In this document: in pieces, positions 26,410 through 35,258 of the stretch
Position numbering within the stretch: position 1 is the first letter of the stretch
How the letters are laid out: each line of letters begins with the position of its first letter
From: Myxococcales bacterium
Lineage (GTDB): Bacteria > Myxococcota_A > UBA9160 > SMWR01
Length of the DNA: 64,000 nucleotides
Direction of reading: 5' to 3'
Assembly: GCA_022561775.1 (NCBI GenBank)
Contig: JADFQO010000008.1
Coordinates: 1-64,000 of the forward strand
The notes under the pieces: model-generated
Databases searched by the model: none
What the model saw: the letters and a program-made list of their open reading frames with translations, nothing else
What the model was told of the DNA's origin: nothing
Position numbers and translations under genes: made by a program

Positions 26410-27027
26410 GTGCACCTTCAGTTCGACATCCAAGCAGCCGCGAAGGCGGCTCTCGTTGCGCTCGCGCTGCACCTGCCGGGCTGCGATCCGGCCGCGAGCG
26501 TTCCGGTCTGGGGGACGCTCCCGGAATTCAGCCTCATCAACCAGAGCGCCGAACCCTACGGGACCCGACAGCTCGAAGGCCGACCCTGGATCGCGGACTT
26601 CATCTTCACCCGCTGCCCGGGCCGCTGCCCGATGCTGACCCGCGAGATGTCGCGGCTCCAGACGGAGTTGCGCGGGCGCGGTTGGGATGACGTGATGTTG
26701 GTGAGCATCAGCGTGGATCCCGCGAGCGATACACCCGAAGCGCTGACCGCATACGCCACCAAGCACGGCGCGAAACAAGACGGCTGGCAGTTCCTGACCG
26801 GCACTCGGGACGGTATCTGGTCGCTCAGCGTCGACGGTTTCAAACTCGCCGTCGAGGAGATCGAAGACACGGGCGAAGGCCCGATCGTGCACAGCAACCG
26901 ATTCGTGCTCGCGGACGGGCAGCGCCGGATTCGCGGTTACTACGACGCCTTCGATGCGGACGATCGCGCCAAACTGTTGCGCGATCTCGAAATCGTCCGC
27001 GCGGAATCCGCGTCGGCGGCCCACTGA
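26410..27027 (+). CDS. SCO1/SenC family copper-chaperone lipoprotein
   Basis: A 205-residue exported thioredoxin-fold protein. The GTG at 26410, with GGAGG upstream, gives a lipoprotein signal ending in the lipobox LPGC. The copper-binding FTRCPGRCPML (CxxxC) and the downstream His in GPIVHSNRFVLAD are both present. SCO proteins deliver copper to, or reduce, the CuA centre of cytochrome oxidase at the outer face of the inner membrane. No oxidase genes are near. The ORF track's longer start (26101) runs through the small basic ORF in another frame. Confidence 0.88.
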   Translation: MHLQFDIQAAAKAALVALALHLPGCDPAASVPVWGTLPEFSLINQSAEPYGTRQLEGRPWIADFIFTRCPGRCPMLTREMSRLQTELRGRGWDDVMLVSISVDPASDTPEALTAYATKHGAKQDGWQFLTGTRDGIWSLSVDGFKLAVEEIEDTGEGPIVHSNRFVLADGQRRIRGYYDAFDADDRAKLLRDLEIVRAESASAAH

Positions 27028-27029
27028 CT

Positions 27030-27084
27030 CGCGAATCCTCCGGATCCGCTTTGCGGCGGCGGGACATGCCCGGCCCCATCATGG
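27030..27084 (-). repeat. Two-hairpin dispersed element, copy 3a
   Basis: Directly behind the SCO1 stop codon, with GCGAATCCTCCGGATCCGC and a worn second stem. It is in tandem with copy 3b. Confidence 0.8.
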
Positions 27085-27133
27085 TTGGCGAACCCTTCGG
27101 GTTCGCTTGCGGCGTCACACGACCTACGGCTGG
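27085..27133 (-). repeat. Two-hairpin dispersed element, copy 3b (degenerate)
   Basis: GGCGAACCCTTCGGGTTCGC is intact; the long stem has decayed to GTCACACGACCTACGGC. The stretch from 27028 to 27331 holds no gene, only these two copies and a third-family repeat. Confidence 0.75.
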
Positions 27134-27276
27134 TCGAACTCCTCTGCGGGAGCCGCTGCTCGGGTGCGCTGACGGGAGGCCCTTTCCCCCGGCTCCCCAA
27201 AGCAGACTCCAAGTGCTGAATGGTGTGCTCAACACCGTCCCCAGTTGAATTGATCGCGCGCGCACCTGCGAGCGAT

Positions 27277-27327
27277 ATGGGTTTTGAGCGAGTAGCTCTT
27301 GCGTCCTGGCTTCTCGGGAATCGGCCC
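27277..27327. repeat. Third repeat family, copy 1
   Basis: A 40-base block starting TGAGCGAGTAGCTCTTGCGT matches the block at 32789-32828 with four transitions. It ends a few bases before the stop of the minus-strand DUF2330 gene, so it lies in that gene's 3' untranslated region. Confidence 0.75.
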
Positions 27328-27331
27328 GAGA

Positions 27332-28681
27332 TTAATTCCAGAGCCGCTCCCACCACTTTTTGTCGGCGGCCGGTTCGGGAGCTTCGAACTTCATCTTCGA
27401 GCGGATCATATTGATGTCCCAACCCGTGAGCGAAGCCAACGACTGCGCCTGCTTCTCCCAGCGCGCCGGGAGAGACTTGCGGTAGACGTCGGCCTGCTGG
27501 CAGGTCGAATCGCCCTGCCAGGAGTGGCGGAGCACGTAGCGCCCCTGGAAGTTGGTGCGATCGCCGGTTTCCTGGAAGACGAGGTCGTCCGGGAAGCGCT
27601 CGGCGTCGTAGCGAACGTGCAGACGCGTCACGAAGACGTCGCGCGCGTTGCTGGGTCCGCGTCGCAGCGGCTGCGGATCGCCCCCCGGCGGATCGTCCAG
27701 CCAGAAGACCCCGAGCCCCGCGAGTTCGTCGTGCGAGAGCGGATCCGCCGCGCACGGGTCGCACCAGTTCATGTCCCACGCGTACTCGACGAAGACCACA
27801 GGACCGCCTTCCTTGTCGGTCTGGGTGTCGAACATCGATTTGTAGAAGTCGCCGAATTCACCTTTCACGTAGACCGGGATGTCCATCCCGGTCGGCAGCT
27901 TGACGGTGCGGTAGTTGGTGGTCTCGACGCGGCCCTTGCGGGTGAGGGTGTAGACGAAGAGTTCCTGCGGGCCTTTTGCGTTCACGGTGCCGAGCCGGAT
28001 CGGCAGCATGAAGCGCGGCGTCTCGTAGGCGACCTGCAATGGGCGCAGGTAGGTGAAGCCGGCCTTCGCCTGTTCTTCGAGGTTCACCTTCGCCACGAAG
28101 AAGCGCATCTCTTGTTTGATGTAGCTGCCGAGTACGCTGGCGGCGCCGTCGGGTATCCGATAACCGTTTTGCCGCAGCCAGGTCTCGAGGCCGCTGCTCT
28201 CCTTCGCCGAGAGAATCAGGATGTCGTATTCGCCGACCGTGTAGCTGGCTTCGATGGTGACGCCGAGCGCGGCTGGCAAAGCGTTCATCACGACCCCGTC
28301 AACATCTGGGGACTTCAGCGCCATGCTCCTTTCGAGGTAATATCGGTCGATGCAAGGGTCCTCGTCGAAGTACTCGACCAGGCGCGGCGCCGTGTACGCA
28401 TCGAGGTGATCGATGACCGCCTTGTCGCCGACGTGGATCTGCTCGCGCTCGATGAAGGTAGGTACCGGCACCACCACCGCGAACTCGAGCGGATCGCCCT
28501 GGAAGTCGTTCGCCATCGTGAGGACCGTGCGGTCCCCGTCGCGAATCAACACCACCTGGGAGGATTCGTTGAAGAGCTTGGTGTCGGCCTTCGCGACGTA
28601 GAAGCCGCAAAACGCGGCCGCGCCGTCAACCCGCAGCGCCGCAACCAGGAAGCAGACTGCCCAGATCGCCTTTCTCAGCAT
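27332..28681 (-). CDS. DUF2330 domain-containing exported protein
   Basis: A 449-residue protein with a signal peptide (MLRKAIWAVCFLVAALRVDGAAA) and a mature start at FCGFYVAKADTKLFN, the hallmark opening of DUF2330. The body has VVVPVPTFIEREQIHVGD and VGEYDILILSAKES. Four Cys occur in pairs (NWCDPCAADP; single Cys elsewhere). The start at 28681 has GGAGGAAG five bases upstream, and the ORF-track extension is shadow. The function of DUF2330 is unknown. It is translationally coupled to the RnfD-like gene upstream, whose C-terminus overlaps its start by 56 bases. Confidence 0.85.
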   Translation of the reverse strand: MLRKAIWAVCFLVAALRVDGAAAFCGFYVAKADTKLFNESSQVVLIRDGDRTVLTMANDFQGDPLEFAVVVPVPTFIEREQIHVGDKAVIDHLDAYTAPRLVEYFDEDPCIDRYYLERSMALKSPDVDGVVMNALPAALGVTIEASYTVGEYDILILSAKESSGLETWLRQNGYRIPDGAASVLGSYIKQEMRFFVAKVNLEEQAKAGFTYLRPLQVAYETPRFMLPIRLGTVNAKGPQELFVYTLTRKGRVETTNYRTVKLPTGMDIPVYVKGEFGDFYKSMFDTQTDKEGGPVVFVEYAWDMNWCDPCAADPLSHDELAGLGVFWLDDPPGGDPQPLRRGPSNARDVFVTRLHVRYDAERFPDDLVFQETGDRTNFQGRYVLRHSWQGDSTCQQADVYRKSLPARWEKQAQSLASLTGWDINMIRSKMKFEAPEPAADKKWWERLWN

Positions 28682-29513
28682 TGATTCTTCCTCCGTGATG
28701 ATGCTTTCGTGGAAAATCGCTCCACGCGTAACGGTCGCCCTGAAACAGCAGGTCCAACAGGGGAACCAGCGGCGCACAAATGACGAGCGACCAGATCAGT
28801 GCGTTGGTGTGGTAGAGCTCGAAGCGAATGAAGAGCGCTCCAGCGGCAACCAACGCAGCAAATGCGATGCGGCCCGCGCGCGAGTCCGGTGTCGTTCGGG
28901 GGTCGGAGATCATCAGGAACGCAAAGATCAGAAACGCGCCGCTTTTCATCGCGTGCAGCGGAATCGCGAGCGGGTCGCCGAGCCAGAGCGCCCGGCCGAA
29001 GAGCAGCACCGCATAGCTGCCGATAAACGCCCAGGTCACATCGCTCCGGCGCGCGCGCCAAAGCACCAGGGACCCGAACCCCGCCACCGCGAGGCCGAGC
29101 AGTGGCGCCGCACCCCACTGCCCCGCCGAAACCCAGGCGTCGTCGGTGAACAGCAGCACCCCCACCAACGCAAATGCCGTCGGATTGAAACAATGCTTCC
29201 CCCGGAACCGCAGTAGAAACTTGCTTGCGATCGCCAAGAAGCCGGCGAGCAGCGCCGTAGAAAGTGACGTCGTCCGCAAAAGCAAACCAAGCGAGAGCGC
29301 AGAAATCAGCGCGCTGCGCGGATCGAAGCTGGGGAGCTTCCACAATCGGGCGAAAACAAGCTGTGAGGCGAGCGCGGAAAAGGCCGCACCCAAAGCGATC
29401 ACCGGCCGAATCTCGAAATCCAGTCCAACTGCTCCGTGGGCGAGCAGCAAGACGAGAACCGCAATCTGAAAATGCCGCGGATCGCGAAGCGCTTCTGAAA
29501 TTTGAACACCCAT
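28626..29513 (-). CDS. RnfD/NqrB-like membrane protein
   Basis: A 295-residue polytopic protein with eight to ten hydrophobic segments. KHCFNPTAFALVGVLLF and MKSGAFLIFAFLMISDPRTTP resemble RnfD/NqrB subunits of flavin-linked ion-pumping complexes. The Ser/Thr-rich site that covalently carries FMN in true RnfD is not evident, so redox activity is uncertain. No other rnf/nqr genes are present. The start MGVQISEALRDPRH at 29513 is preferred over the track's 29648. Confidence 0.7.
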   Translation of the reverse strand: MGVQISEALRDPRHFQIAVLVLLLAHGAVGLDFEIRPVIALGAAFSALASQLVFARLWKLPSFDPRSALISALSLGLLLRTTSLSTALLAGFLAIASKFLLRFRGKHCFNPTAFALVGVLLFTDDAWVSAGQWGAAPLLGLAVAGFGSLVLWRARRSDVTWAFIGSYAVLLFGRALWLGDPLAIPLHAMKSGAFLIFAFLMISDPRTTPDSRAGRIAFAALVAAGALFIRFELYHTNALIWSLVICAPLVPLLDLLFQGDRYAWSDFPRKHHHGGRINAEKGDLGSLLPGCGAAG

Positions 29514-29647
29514 CGCCCAGAACCCTACCCGATCAACGCCGGGGCCTCGGTAGAGACACCCAAAGCATTGAAGTCGTTCGCCAGCCCAATTGGCTCGGTG
29601 GGGTCCACGGCAGGGCACGCGGCGGAGTACCGGGCCGGCACGCGCCA

Positions 29648-31300
29648 TCAGCCGCGGCGCAGCATTGCGTAGATGTCCGTGCGGCGGACGATCCCCAGGA
29701 GTTGGCGGTCTTTGACGACGGGCCAGGATTGGACGTGATGGCGGTCGAGGACTTCGAGGGCCTTGACGAACGAAGCACCGGGATCCAGTGCGTCGTCGAC
29801 GCTGCTGGTCAGATCCTCGGCGATGACGAGACCGCGAAGGACGGGGTCGTAGAGGGTGTTCTTGACTTCCTCGTAGGAGATGACGCCCTTGAAGTGGGCG
29901 TCGTGATCGATCACCGGAAGTAGGTCGGCACCGGTCTCCCCCAGCGCTTTGAGCACCCGCTCGAAGGAGAGCGATTCGGACACGTAGCGGGGTCGTCGCC
30001 GCATGGCGTGCTCGACGGTCGTCTTGCTATCGCCGTCGAAATGGTCGCCCTTCAACAAACCGAGATTGCGCCGAAATTCCAGGACCACCCAGCGCAATGC
30101 CTCTGTACCCTTGGCCTCTGCGTGAGGAAGGAGATTCGCGAGCGTAACCTCGCCCGCGCGCACGGCTACGCGGCGAACGAGAAATGGACCGATCAGTTCG
30201 AAAACCACCACCGACGCCACGACGACCTGGCGCAGCTGAACGGTTTCCGCGGGCGCGATCGCCTCGAGGCTCGCCACCAATCCCAACGCAATACCGGCCT
30301 GACAGAGCAACCCGGAACCCAGCGATCGCGGCAGCGAGTCGGCCAAGCCCGTCAACCGCATACCGAGGTGCGAACCGTAGAGTTTACCGGCCGTCCGCGC
30401 CGCGATGAAAAGCGCTGCAAGTAGACCTCCCTGCGCGAGTGCATCGAGGTGGAGGTCGCGACCCGCAGCGATGAAGAAGAGCACGTAAATCGGGTAGACG
30501 GTGTTCTCGAGGTAGCGGAACAATTCATCAGAGTGGGGGGATCCGTTTGCGATCGCGAGGCCCGCCGAAAAGCAAGCGAGCATTCCCAAACCCGTTCCAC
30601 CGAGCTCGCTCCAGTGCGCGATGCCGAGCGCTGCCAGAACCACGAGAATTCCGAGCAGTACCAACTCGCGTCGTCCCGTGATCGACTCGAGCCAGACTGC
30701 CGCGCCGAAGCCGATCACCCCGCCGCCGATCAGCGCGATCAGCGCCGAAAGAGTGGCGCCCCCCGCGCCACCGACGCCGAAAGCGAGGCCAGCCATGACC
30801 GGGTAAGCCAAGAGCGCAGCGAGGTTGTTATGTCCCACACAAAGCATCAGGCAGCGGGAAGCGGGGCCCTCGGCTTCGACCTCGCGAAGCGTCACGAGGG
30901 TCGCGCTGGGTGCGCTCGAGACCGCGAGTGCCGGGGCGATGACACCCAATCGCCAGTCGCCAGTCGCCGCGTAGACGGCGCCGCCCACGAACACGCTCGT
31001 GAGACCGATCTCGACCGCGGAAAGACCCAGGATCCTAGGGCCGACTTCTCGAAAGGTCGTGAAGCGAAACGCCGCGCCGACGCCGAAGAGGATGAATCCG
31101 ATGCCGAGTTCGCGCAGCACTCGCAGCGGCACCTCGGTGTCGGAGCCCAACATGAACTGAGCCAGGGTCGCTTCCGGGTCTACCAACGCCAAGCCGACGT
31201 GGGGGCCGAGGATCAAACCCACCAACAGATACACAGTGACCCGGGGAATTCCGTGGCGCGAGGCCACCCGCCCGATCGCCAGACTCAGCAGCAACGCCAC
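29648..31300 (-). CDS. CPA2-type cation:proton antiporter with C-terminal CBS pair
   Basis: A 550-residue protein. Residues 1 to about 390 are a 12-helix Na+/H+ exchanger domain (YLLVGLILGPHVGLALVD; APALAVSSAPSATLV). The last about 130 residues contain two CBS domains, ending GIVRRTDIYAMLRRG. CBS pairs usually sense adenine nucleotides, so nucleotide-gated K+ or Na+ efflux is a fair guess. The start is a GTG; an upstream CTG in the open frame would add a few hydrophobic residues. It is divergent from the epimerase gene. Confidence 0.82.
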   Translation of the reverse strand: MALLLSLAIGRVASRHGIPRVTVYLLVGLILGPHVGLALVDPEATLAQFMLGSDTEVPLRVLRELGIGFILFGVGAAFRFTTFREVGPRILGLSAVEIGLTSVFVGGAVYAATGDWRLGVIAPALAVSSAPSATLVTLREVEAEGPASRCLMLCVGHNNLAALLAYPVMAGLAFGVGGAGGATLSALIALIGGGVIGFGAAVWLESITGRRELVLLGILVVLAALGIAHWSELGGTGLGMLACFSAGLAIANGSPHSDELFRYLENTVYPIYVLFFIAAGRDLHLDALAQGGLLAALFIAARTAGKLYGSHLGMRLTGLADSLPRSLGSGLLCQAGIALGLVASLEAIAPAETVQLRQVVVASVVVFELIGPFLVRRVAVRAGEVTLANLLPHAEAKGTEALRWVVLEFRRNLGLLKGDHFDGDSKTTVEHAMRRRPRYVSESLSFERVLKALGETGADLLPVIDHDAHFKGVISYEEVKNTLYDPVLRGLVIAEDLTSSVDDALDPGASFVKALEVLDRHHVQSWPVVKDRQLLGIVRRTDIYAMLRRG

Positions 31301-31483
31301 GGCGAGCGGAACGAAGCTGGAAAAGAAGGAAGTCAGTGGTTGGTCCGTCCTCTACCCGTTTCGATCGTCTACCGTTTCGATGGATGTACTTTGCACGGGG
31401 TGCTTCCGCGCGACCGGCCGCGGTCTCGGAGGCCCTCTCGCGCACTGTACACCAAGCGAGATCCATGGAAGCTCGGAGATTCG

Positions 31484-32512
31484 ATGAGGGTGCTGGTCAC
31501 GGGAGGGACGGGCTTCGTGGGATCCCATGCCGTCTCCGCACTCCGACGCACCGGTCATCGGGTGCGCCTACTGGTTCGGGATCCCAGCAAGATCCAGCGA
31601 GTGCTCGAAGTCCGGGGAATCGAGGTGGACGATTACGCGATTGGCGACATGGCCGACGCCCAGGCCGTCCGCACCGCACTCAAGGGCTGCGATGCCGTCC
31701 TGCACGCGGCTGCAACACTATATGGTGGTAAAGAGATCTACACCGCCAATGTGCAGGGTGCTCGCAATGTCCTGGGCATCGCTTGCGAACTCGGGTTCGA
31801 CCCGATCCTCTTCATCTCGACGGTCGGAGCGATGTTTCCACCCGCGGGCGAGCGCTTCGCGGTCGACGATCCGATTCGCGGTTTGGAGACCACCTACGGG
31901 CGCTCCAAGGCCGAGAGCGAGCGCTTCGCACGCGAGCTACAGGCACGGGGTGCACCGCTCGTCACACTCTATCCCGCGGGCGTTTTTGGGCCCGACGATC
32001 CGGGCCCCGGAGAATCCACCAGGGGCCTGCGCGACGGGATCCGCTTTGGCTGGCCGATCACCGCCGGCGGTGTCTCGATCGTAGACGTTCGAGACCTCGC
32101 GGAAATCATTGCCGCGGCCCTCGAAACGGGATGTGGACCGCGGCGCTTCATGGCTGGCGGACACTTCGCGAGCTGGTCTGAACTCGCAGACCTCTGCGAC
32201 GCGCTGACAGGCCGACGCGCGCTGCGCTTCCCGATGCCCACCTCTCTGCTGCGCGGAATCGGACGGCTGCTCGACGCTGCGAAGAGGATCGTGCCCTTCG
32301 ACTACCCGATCACCCACGAAGCAGCAGAGATGATGACCCGCTTCGTCCCCTGTGACAGCCGCGCAACCGTCGAGCAGCTCGGTGTCCGGTTTCGCCCGAC
32401 CGCGGAGACGCTTAGCGACACAATCCGGTGGCTCTACGAAGCGGGCGAGATCAGCGCGAAGATCGCAGGCCGGATCGCAAACGACCGCGACGATCGTCAT
32501 TTGGCCTCGTGA
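31484..32512 (+). CDS. NAD-dependent epimerase/dehydratase (extended SDR)
   Basis: A 342-residue SDR. VLVTGGTGFVGSHAV is the NAD(P) loop, ISTVGAMFPP holds the catalytic Ser/Thr strand and YGRSKAESE is the YxxxK pair. The C-terminal half lacks the sugar-nucleotide signatures of UDP-glucose epimerases and resembles atypical or sterol-type SDRs. The substrate is unknown. ATG at 31484 has GGAG upstream; the 687-residue ORF in the track carries an upstream shadow of the antiporter. Confidence 0.82.
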   Translation: MRVLVTGGTGFVGSHAVSALRRTGHRVRLLVRDPSKIQRVLEVRGIEVDDYAIGDMADAQAVRTALKGCDAVLHAAATLYGGKEIYTANVQGARNVLGIACELGFDPILFISTVGAMFPPAGERFAVDDPIRGLETTYGRSKAESERFARELQARGAPLVTLYPAGVFGPDDPGPGESTRGLRDGIRFGWPITAGGVSIVDVRDLAEIIAAALETGCGPRRFMAGGHFASWSELADLCDALTGRRALRFPMPTSLLRGIGRLLDAAKRIVPFDYPITHEAAEMMTRFVPCDSRATVEQLGVRFRPTAETLSDTIRWLYEAGEISAKIAGRIANDRDDRHLAS

Positions 32513-32550
32513 TTCAGACTCGTAGTCGAACTCCTTTGCGGGAATTAGTT

Positions 32551-32626
32551 GCTTGGGGGCGGTGACGAGAGGCCTTCGCGCTCAAACCCCATGTCGCGCT
32601 CAGGCCTCTCGTCACCGCCCCCAAGC
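32551..32626. repeat. Fold-back element, perfect 25-bp arms
   Basis: GCTTGGGGGCGGTGACGAGA starts a 25-base arm repeated perfectly in inverted order at 32602-32626 around a 26-base loop containing ACCCCATGTCGC. A related, worn copy lies at 35157-35232. The gap 32513-32868 has no gene, only this and a third-family repeat. Confidence 0.85.
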
Positions 32627-32788
32627 AGCCGCTCTCGTTCGAGAGGGCCTCTGGGTTGGATGGTTTTTCATTGCGCAGAGGTGAGGATTCGCTGGGGACC
32701 GGAACGCAAGAGCTGCGTGCCCGGACAGACCATGACTGATTGTACTTGAGCTTCACTAGCCGGGGGCCCAGTTGGCCGGATCGGGTTC

Positions 32789-32828
32789 TGAGCGAGTGGC
32801 TCTTGCGTCCCGGCCCCTCGGGAATCGG
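32789..32828. repeat. Third repeat family, copy 2
   Basis: A 40-base block matching the copy at 27285-27324 with four transitions. As there, it lies just downstream of a minus-strand gene (the transpeptidase). Confidence 0.75.
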
Positions 32829-32868
32829 GGCGCGCGACGACGCGGGAGATCGCGAACGGATTTACGAG

Positions 32869-34299
32869 TTAGTTGAGCGATCCGCGTTTGGCGTTCGAAG
32901 TTGCCGCAGTCGTGGTCTGCGTCGAAACCCAACGAGCCGCAAGCTCGGGGCTGCATTTGCGACCCTCGCAAAAGACACCCTGGAGTACTTCCGCAGCGAT
33001 CTGCGAAGCGCTGCGCCACCACCGGTCGCTCTGGACCAGCAGCACGGCCAGCGCAATCTCCGGATGGTCGGCCGGCGCGACTCCCACGAACCACTCGTAG
33101 CGGCCCTTGGGATCCGTACCCGACAAACTCCCGGTCTTGCCCGCGACCTCGACGGGACCCAACAGCGGCTTTCCATTGCGCTTGCGGAAGGCCCGCCGCG
33201 CCGTCCCCTTGAGGGTCGTATCGGTCAGCATCGCGCGAAGCTCGTCGGCGAGCTCCGGAGTCATGACCTGGCGCGGAGCGGGGCTGGCGGGCAACAGCAT
33301 TTCGCGTCCGTCGGCGTCGTGCACACCCTCGATCCAATGGGGAGCCACCAACTCGCCGCGCGCGAGCGTGGCGGCAAGCTGGACGGCGTGCAGCGGCGTG
33401 ATCCGAGAGCCCGCAAGTCCGCAGCCCAGCCGTCCCACGTCGTAGCGATCCTCAGCGGGATCCACGGTGCCCGCGGGATGGGCAGGTGCCGGCTCCGACA
33501 ACCAGCCAAAACGCGAGATCGCATCTACCAGTGGCGCTTCGCCCAGCGCGTGAACCGCCAACTGCGCGAAACATTGGTTGTTGGAACTCGCGAGGGCCTC
33601 GCGGAGCGAGATCTCGTGGCCCGTGCGGGGCGGATCGATCGATTTGCGCGTCAGCGTGTGGGGACTGCCGCTGTAGCGGCAGGGGAGCTTCGCAAGGCTG
33701 GGATCGCGAGCCAATGCGGCCGCCGCAGTGATGACCTTCACGAGTGAGGCGGCCGGATAGAGTTTGTTGGGCGGGAACTGGTTGACATCGGTGGACGCGT
33801 AGGTGAGCACCCGGCCGGTGTCGGGATCGAGCAGGATGACGTGGCCGAGAGCGACCTTGCCGTCGTGCAGGATCTTGAAGACGTTTCGGGTGAGTTCGGT
33901 GTCGAGGGAGTAACGAACGTCGAGTGACTCGATCCGGCCCGCGGTTCCGCGAAGGATCGGCATCGACTCGACAAAGCGCTCTACGCCGAGTTCATTGATG
34001 GCGGTGTCGAGGCTCAGGACCCGTTCGGTGACCGGCGGCCGTTCGAAGAGATGGCGCGGCGGATTCGCGAGCGGGTCGCTGGCCACCGGATCCCGCGCGA
34101 CGACCACCGCGTACTCGTCCGGTTCAGGCGGAGTTTGCGGCTTCCAGGCCAGACCGAGCGCACCAACCGCGACGAGCGCAAAACAACTCGCGAGCGTAGC
34201 CAGACCGCGCCGGGACCACCGACGCCGCCTCTTCTGCTGGGCCTCGCGCCAGCGACAAACCTCAGCGCCGCGCCGTCGTCTGCCGTGGTCCTCTATCAA
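32869..34299 (-). CDS. Penicillin-binding transpeptidase-domain protein
   Basis: A 476-residue protein with a short basic cytoplasmic head, one membrane helix (about residues 31-52) and a periplasmic transpeptidase domain. The three active-site motifs are intact: SLVK (in YPAASLVKVITAAA), SSN (in ALASSNNQCFAQ) and KTG (in VAGKTGSLSG). There is no glycosyltransferase domain and only a short region before the catalytic domain, so it is shorter than PBP2/PBP3 and is more like a stand-alone D,D-transpeptidase or a beta-lactam sensor-like domain. No division genes are adjacent. Confidence 0.85.
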   Translation of the reverse strand: MIEDHGRRRRGAEVCRWREAQQKRRRRWSRRGLATLASCFALVAVGALGLAWKPQTPPEPDEYAVVVARDPVASDPLANPPRHLFERPPVTERVLSLDTAINELGVERFVESMPILRGTAGRIESLDVRYSLDTELTRNVFKILHDGKVALGHVILLDPDTGRVLTYASTDVNQFPPNKLYPAASLVKVITAAAALARDPSLAKLPCRYSGSPHTLTRKSIDPPRTGHEISLREALASSNNQCFAQLAVHALGEAPLVDAISRFGWLSEPAPAHPAGTVDPAEDRYDVGRLGCGLAGSRITPLHAVQLAATLARGELVAPHWIEGVHDADGREMLLPASPAPRQVMTPELADELRAMLTDTTLKGTARRAFRKRNGKPLLGPVEVAGKTGSLSGTDPKGRYEWFVGVAPADHPEIALAVLLVQSDRWWRSASQIAAEVLQGVFCEGRKCSPELAARWVSTQTTTAATSNAKRGSLN

Positions 34300-34341
34300 A
34301 TCGCCGCCGCCCTCTCGTTCAGCGTCTGATCAAATTCAGCC

Positions 34342-34397
34342 CTGACGGGACCAAACCGGTCCCGTCGCCGCAATGCGAATCCGAAGGATTCGCCAGC
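34342..34397 (+). repeat. Two-hairpin dispersed element, copy 4
   Basis: GACGGGACC-AAACC-GGTCCCGTC followed by GCGAATCCGAAGGATTCGC. One of the best-preserved copies, lying between the transpeptidase start and the Nfu stop. Confidence 0.92.
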
Positions 34398-34455
34398 TGG
34401 CGGGGCATCGATCCGGAACCCGCGCCGCTCACCGGCTTCTGCTCCACCCGATCCG

Positions 34456-35013
34456 CTATACGGCCACCACCTCGCGAATCTCCGGTATCTCTTCGCGGAG
34501 CCGCGACTCGACGGCCATCTTCAATGTCGCGGTCGCACTCGGACAACCGCTGCAGGCGCCGCGCATCTGGAGTTCGACGACGCCCTCGCGAAAGCCCAGA
34601 AATAGAATGTCTCCGCCATCCCGAGCCACGGCGGGCCGAATCTCATCATCGAGGATGCGGCAGATCCGCTGCACCAGGGCGCCACCCGCTTCCGCGGCCA
34701 CCGCTCGATAGCCGGGGCCAAGCGCGGGCTCGCCCGAACCCAGATGGTTCTTCAGCACATCGACGATGGGCTGCGCGATGTCCACCCACTCGGCGTTTTC
34801 GCGCTTGGAGACGGTCGCAAAATTCGCCGCGAAATAGACTCCCACCACTCCGTCGACCGAAAAGAGCTGGTGGGCGAGTGGAGAGACGTCTCTTGCAGGC
34901 GGCGCGTCGAAGCTCGCACTCGCGCTGCCCTCGACAATGCGCTTGCCCATCACCCATTTGATGCTGTTGGGGTTGGGGGTGCGCTCGGCGTGCATTCGAA
35001 AGCCGAGATCCAT
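34456..35013 (-). CDS. Nfu-type iron-sulfur scaffold/carrier protein
   Basis: A 185-residue protein with two domains. The N-terminal Nfu_N domain (about 8-95) contains RTPNPNSIKWVMG. The C-terminal NifU-like domain (about 105-185) contains ARDGGDILFLGF and the cluster-binding CSGCPSATATL (CxxC). Such proteins accept Fe-S clusters from the assembly machinery and pass them to apo-targets, such as aconitase, which is encoded 18 kb away. The start ATG has GGTGAGGG upstream. Confidence 0.9.
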   Translation of the reverse strand: MDLGFRMHAERTPNPNSIKWVMGKRIVEGSASASFDAPPARDVSPLAHQLFSVDGVVGVYFAANFATVSKRENAEWVDIAQPIVDVLKNHLGSGEPALGPGYRAVAAEAGGALVQRICRILDDEIRPAVARDGGDILFLGFREGVVELQMRGACSGCPSATATLKMAVESRLREEIPEIREVVAV

Positions 35014-35156
35014 CGGCGACCCTCACCTCGTTGGGGGTTTCGGCCCGACCAGACCGAACCGCGAGCGTAGCCAAGATTCCAGGTGGCCGTCTAGAGGGGA
35101 GAAACCCTAGCGGTGCGCCCCGCGGCGCTCAGAACCCGTTTCAACGCGTGGCACCT

Positions 35157-35232
35157 GCTTGGGTGCGGTGACGGGAGGGTTTCGGGCGACATGGGGTTCG
35201 AGCCCGAGGCCCTCCCGTCACCCCACCCGAGC
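35157..35232. repeat. Fold-back element, degenerate copy
   Basis: GCTTGGGTGCGGTGACGGGA pairs with the inverse arm ending CACCCGAGC, with a few mismatches. The loop carries GACATGGGGTTCGAGCCCG, the reverse complement of the loop of the 32551 copy. CCCGCAAAGGAG follows, an inverse of the CTCCTTTGCGGG seen before the other copy. The gap 35014-35314 has no gene. Confidence 0.75.
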
Positions 35233-35258
35233 AGCAACCCCCGCAAAGGAGAGTCCGG

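Noticed and set aside
32513-32868. An insertion sequence in the repeat-rich gap
   Set aside because: No transposase frame is present; the inverted repeat is a fold-back with a 26-base loop rather than the ends of an IS.
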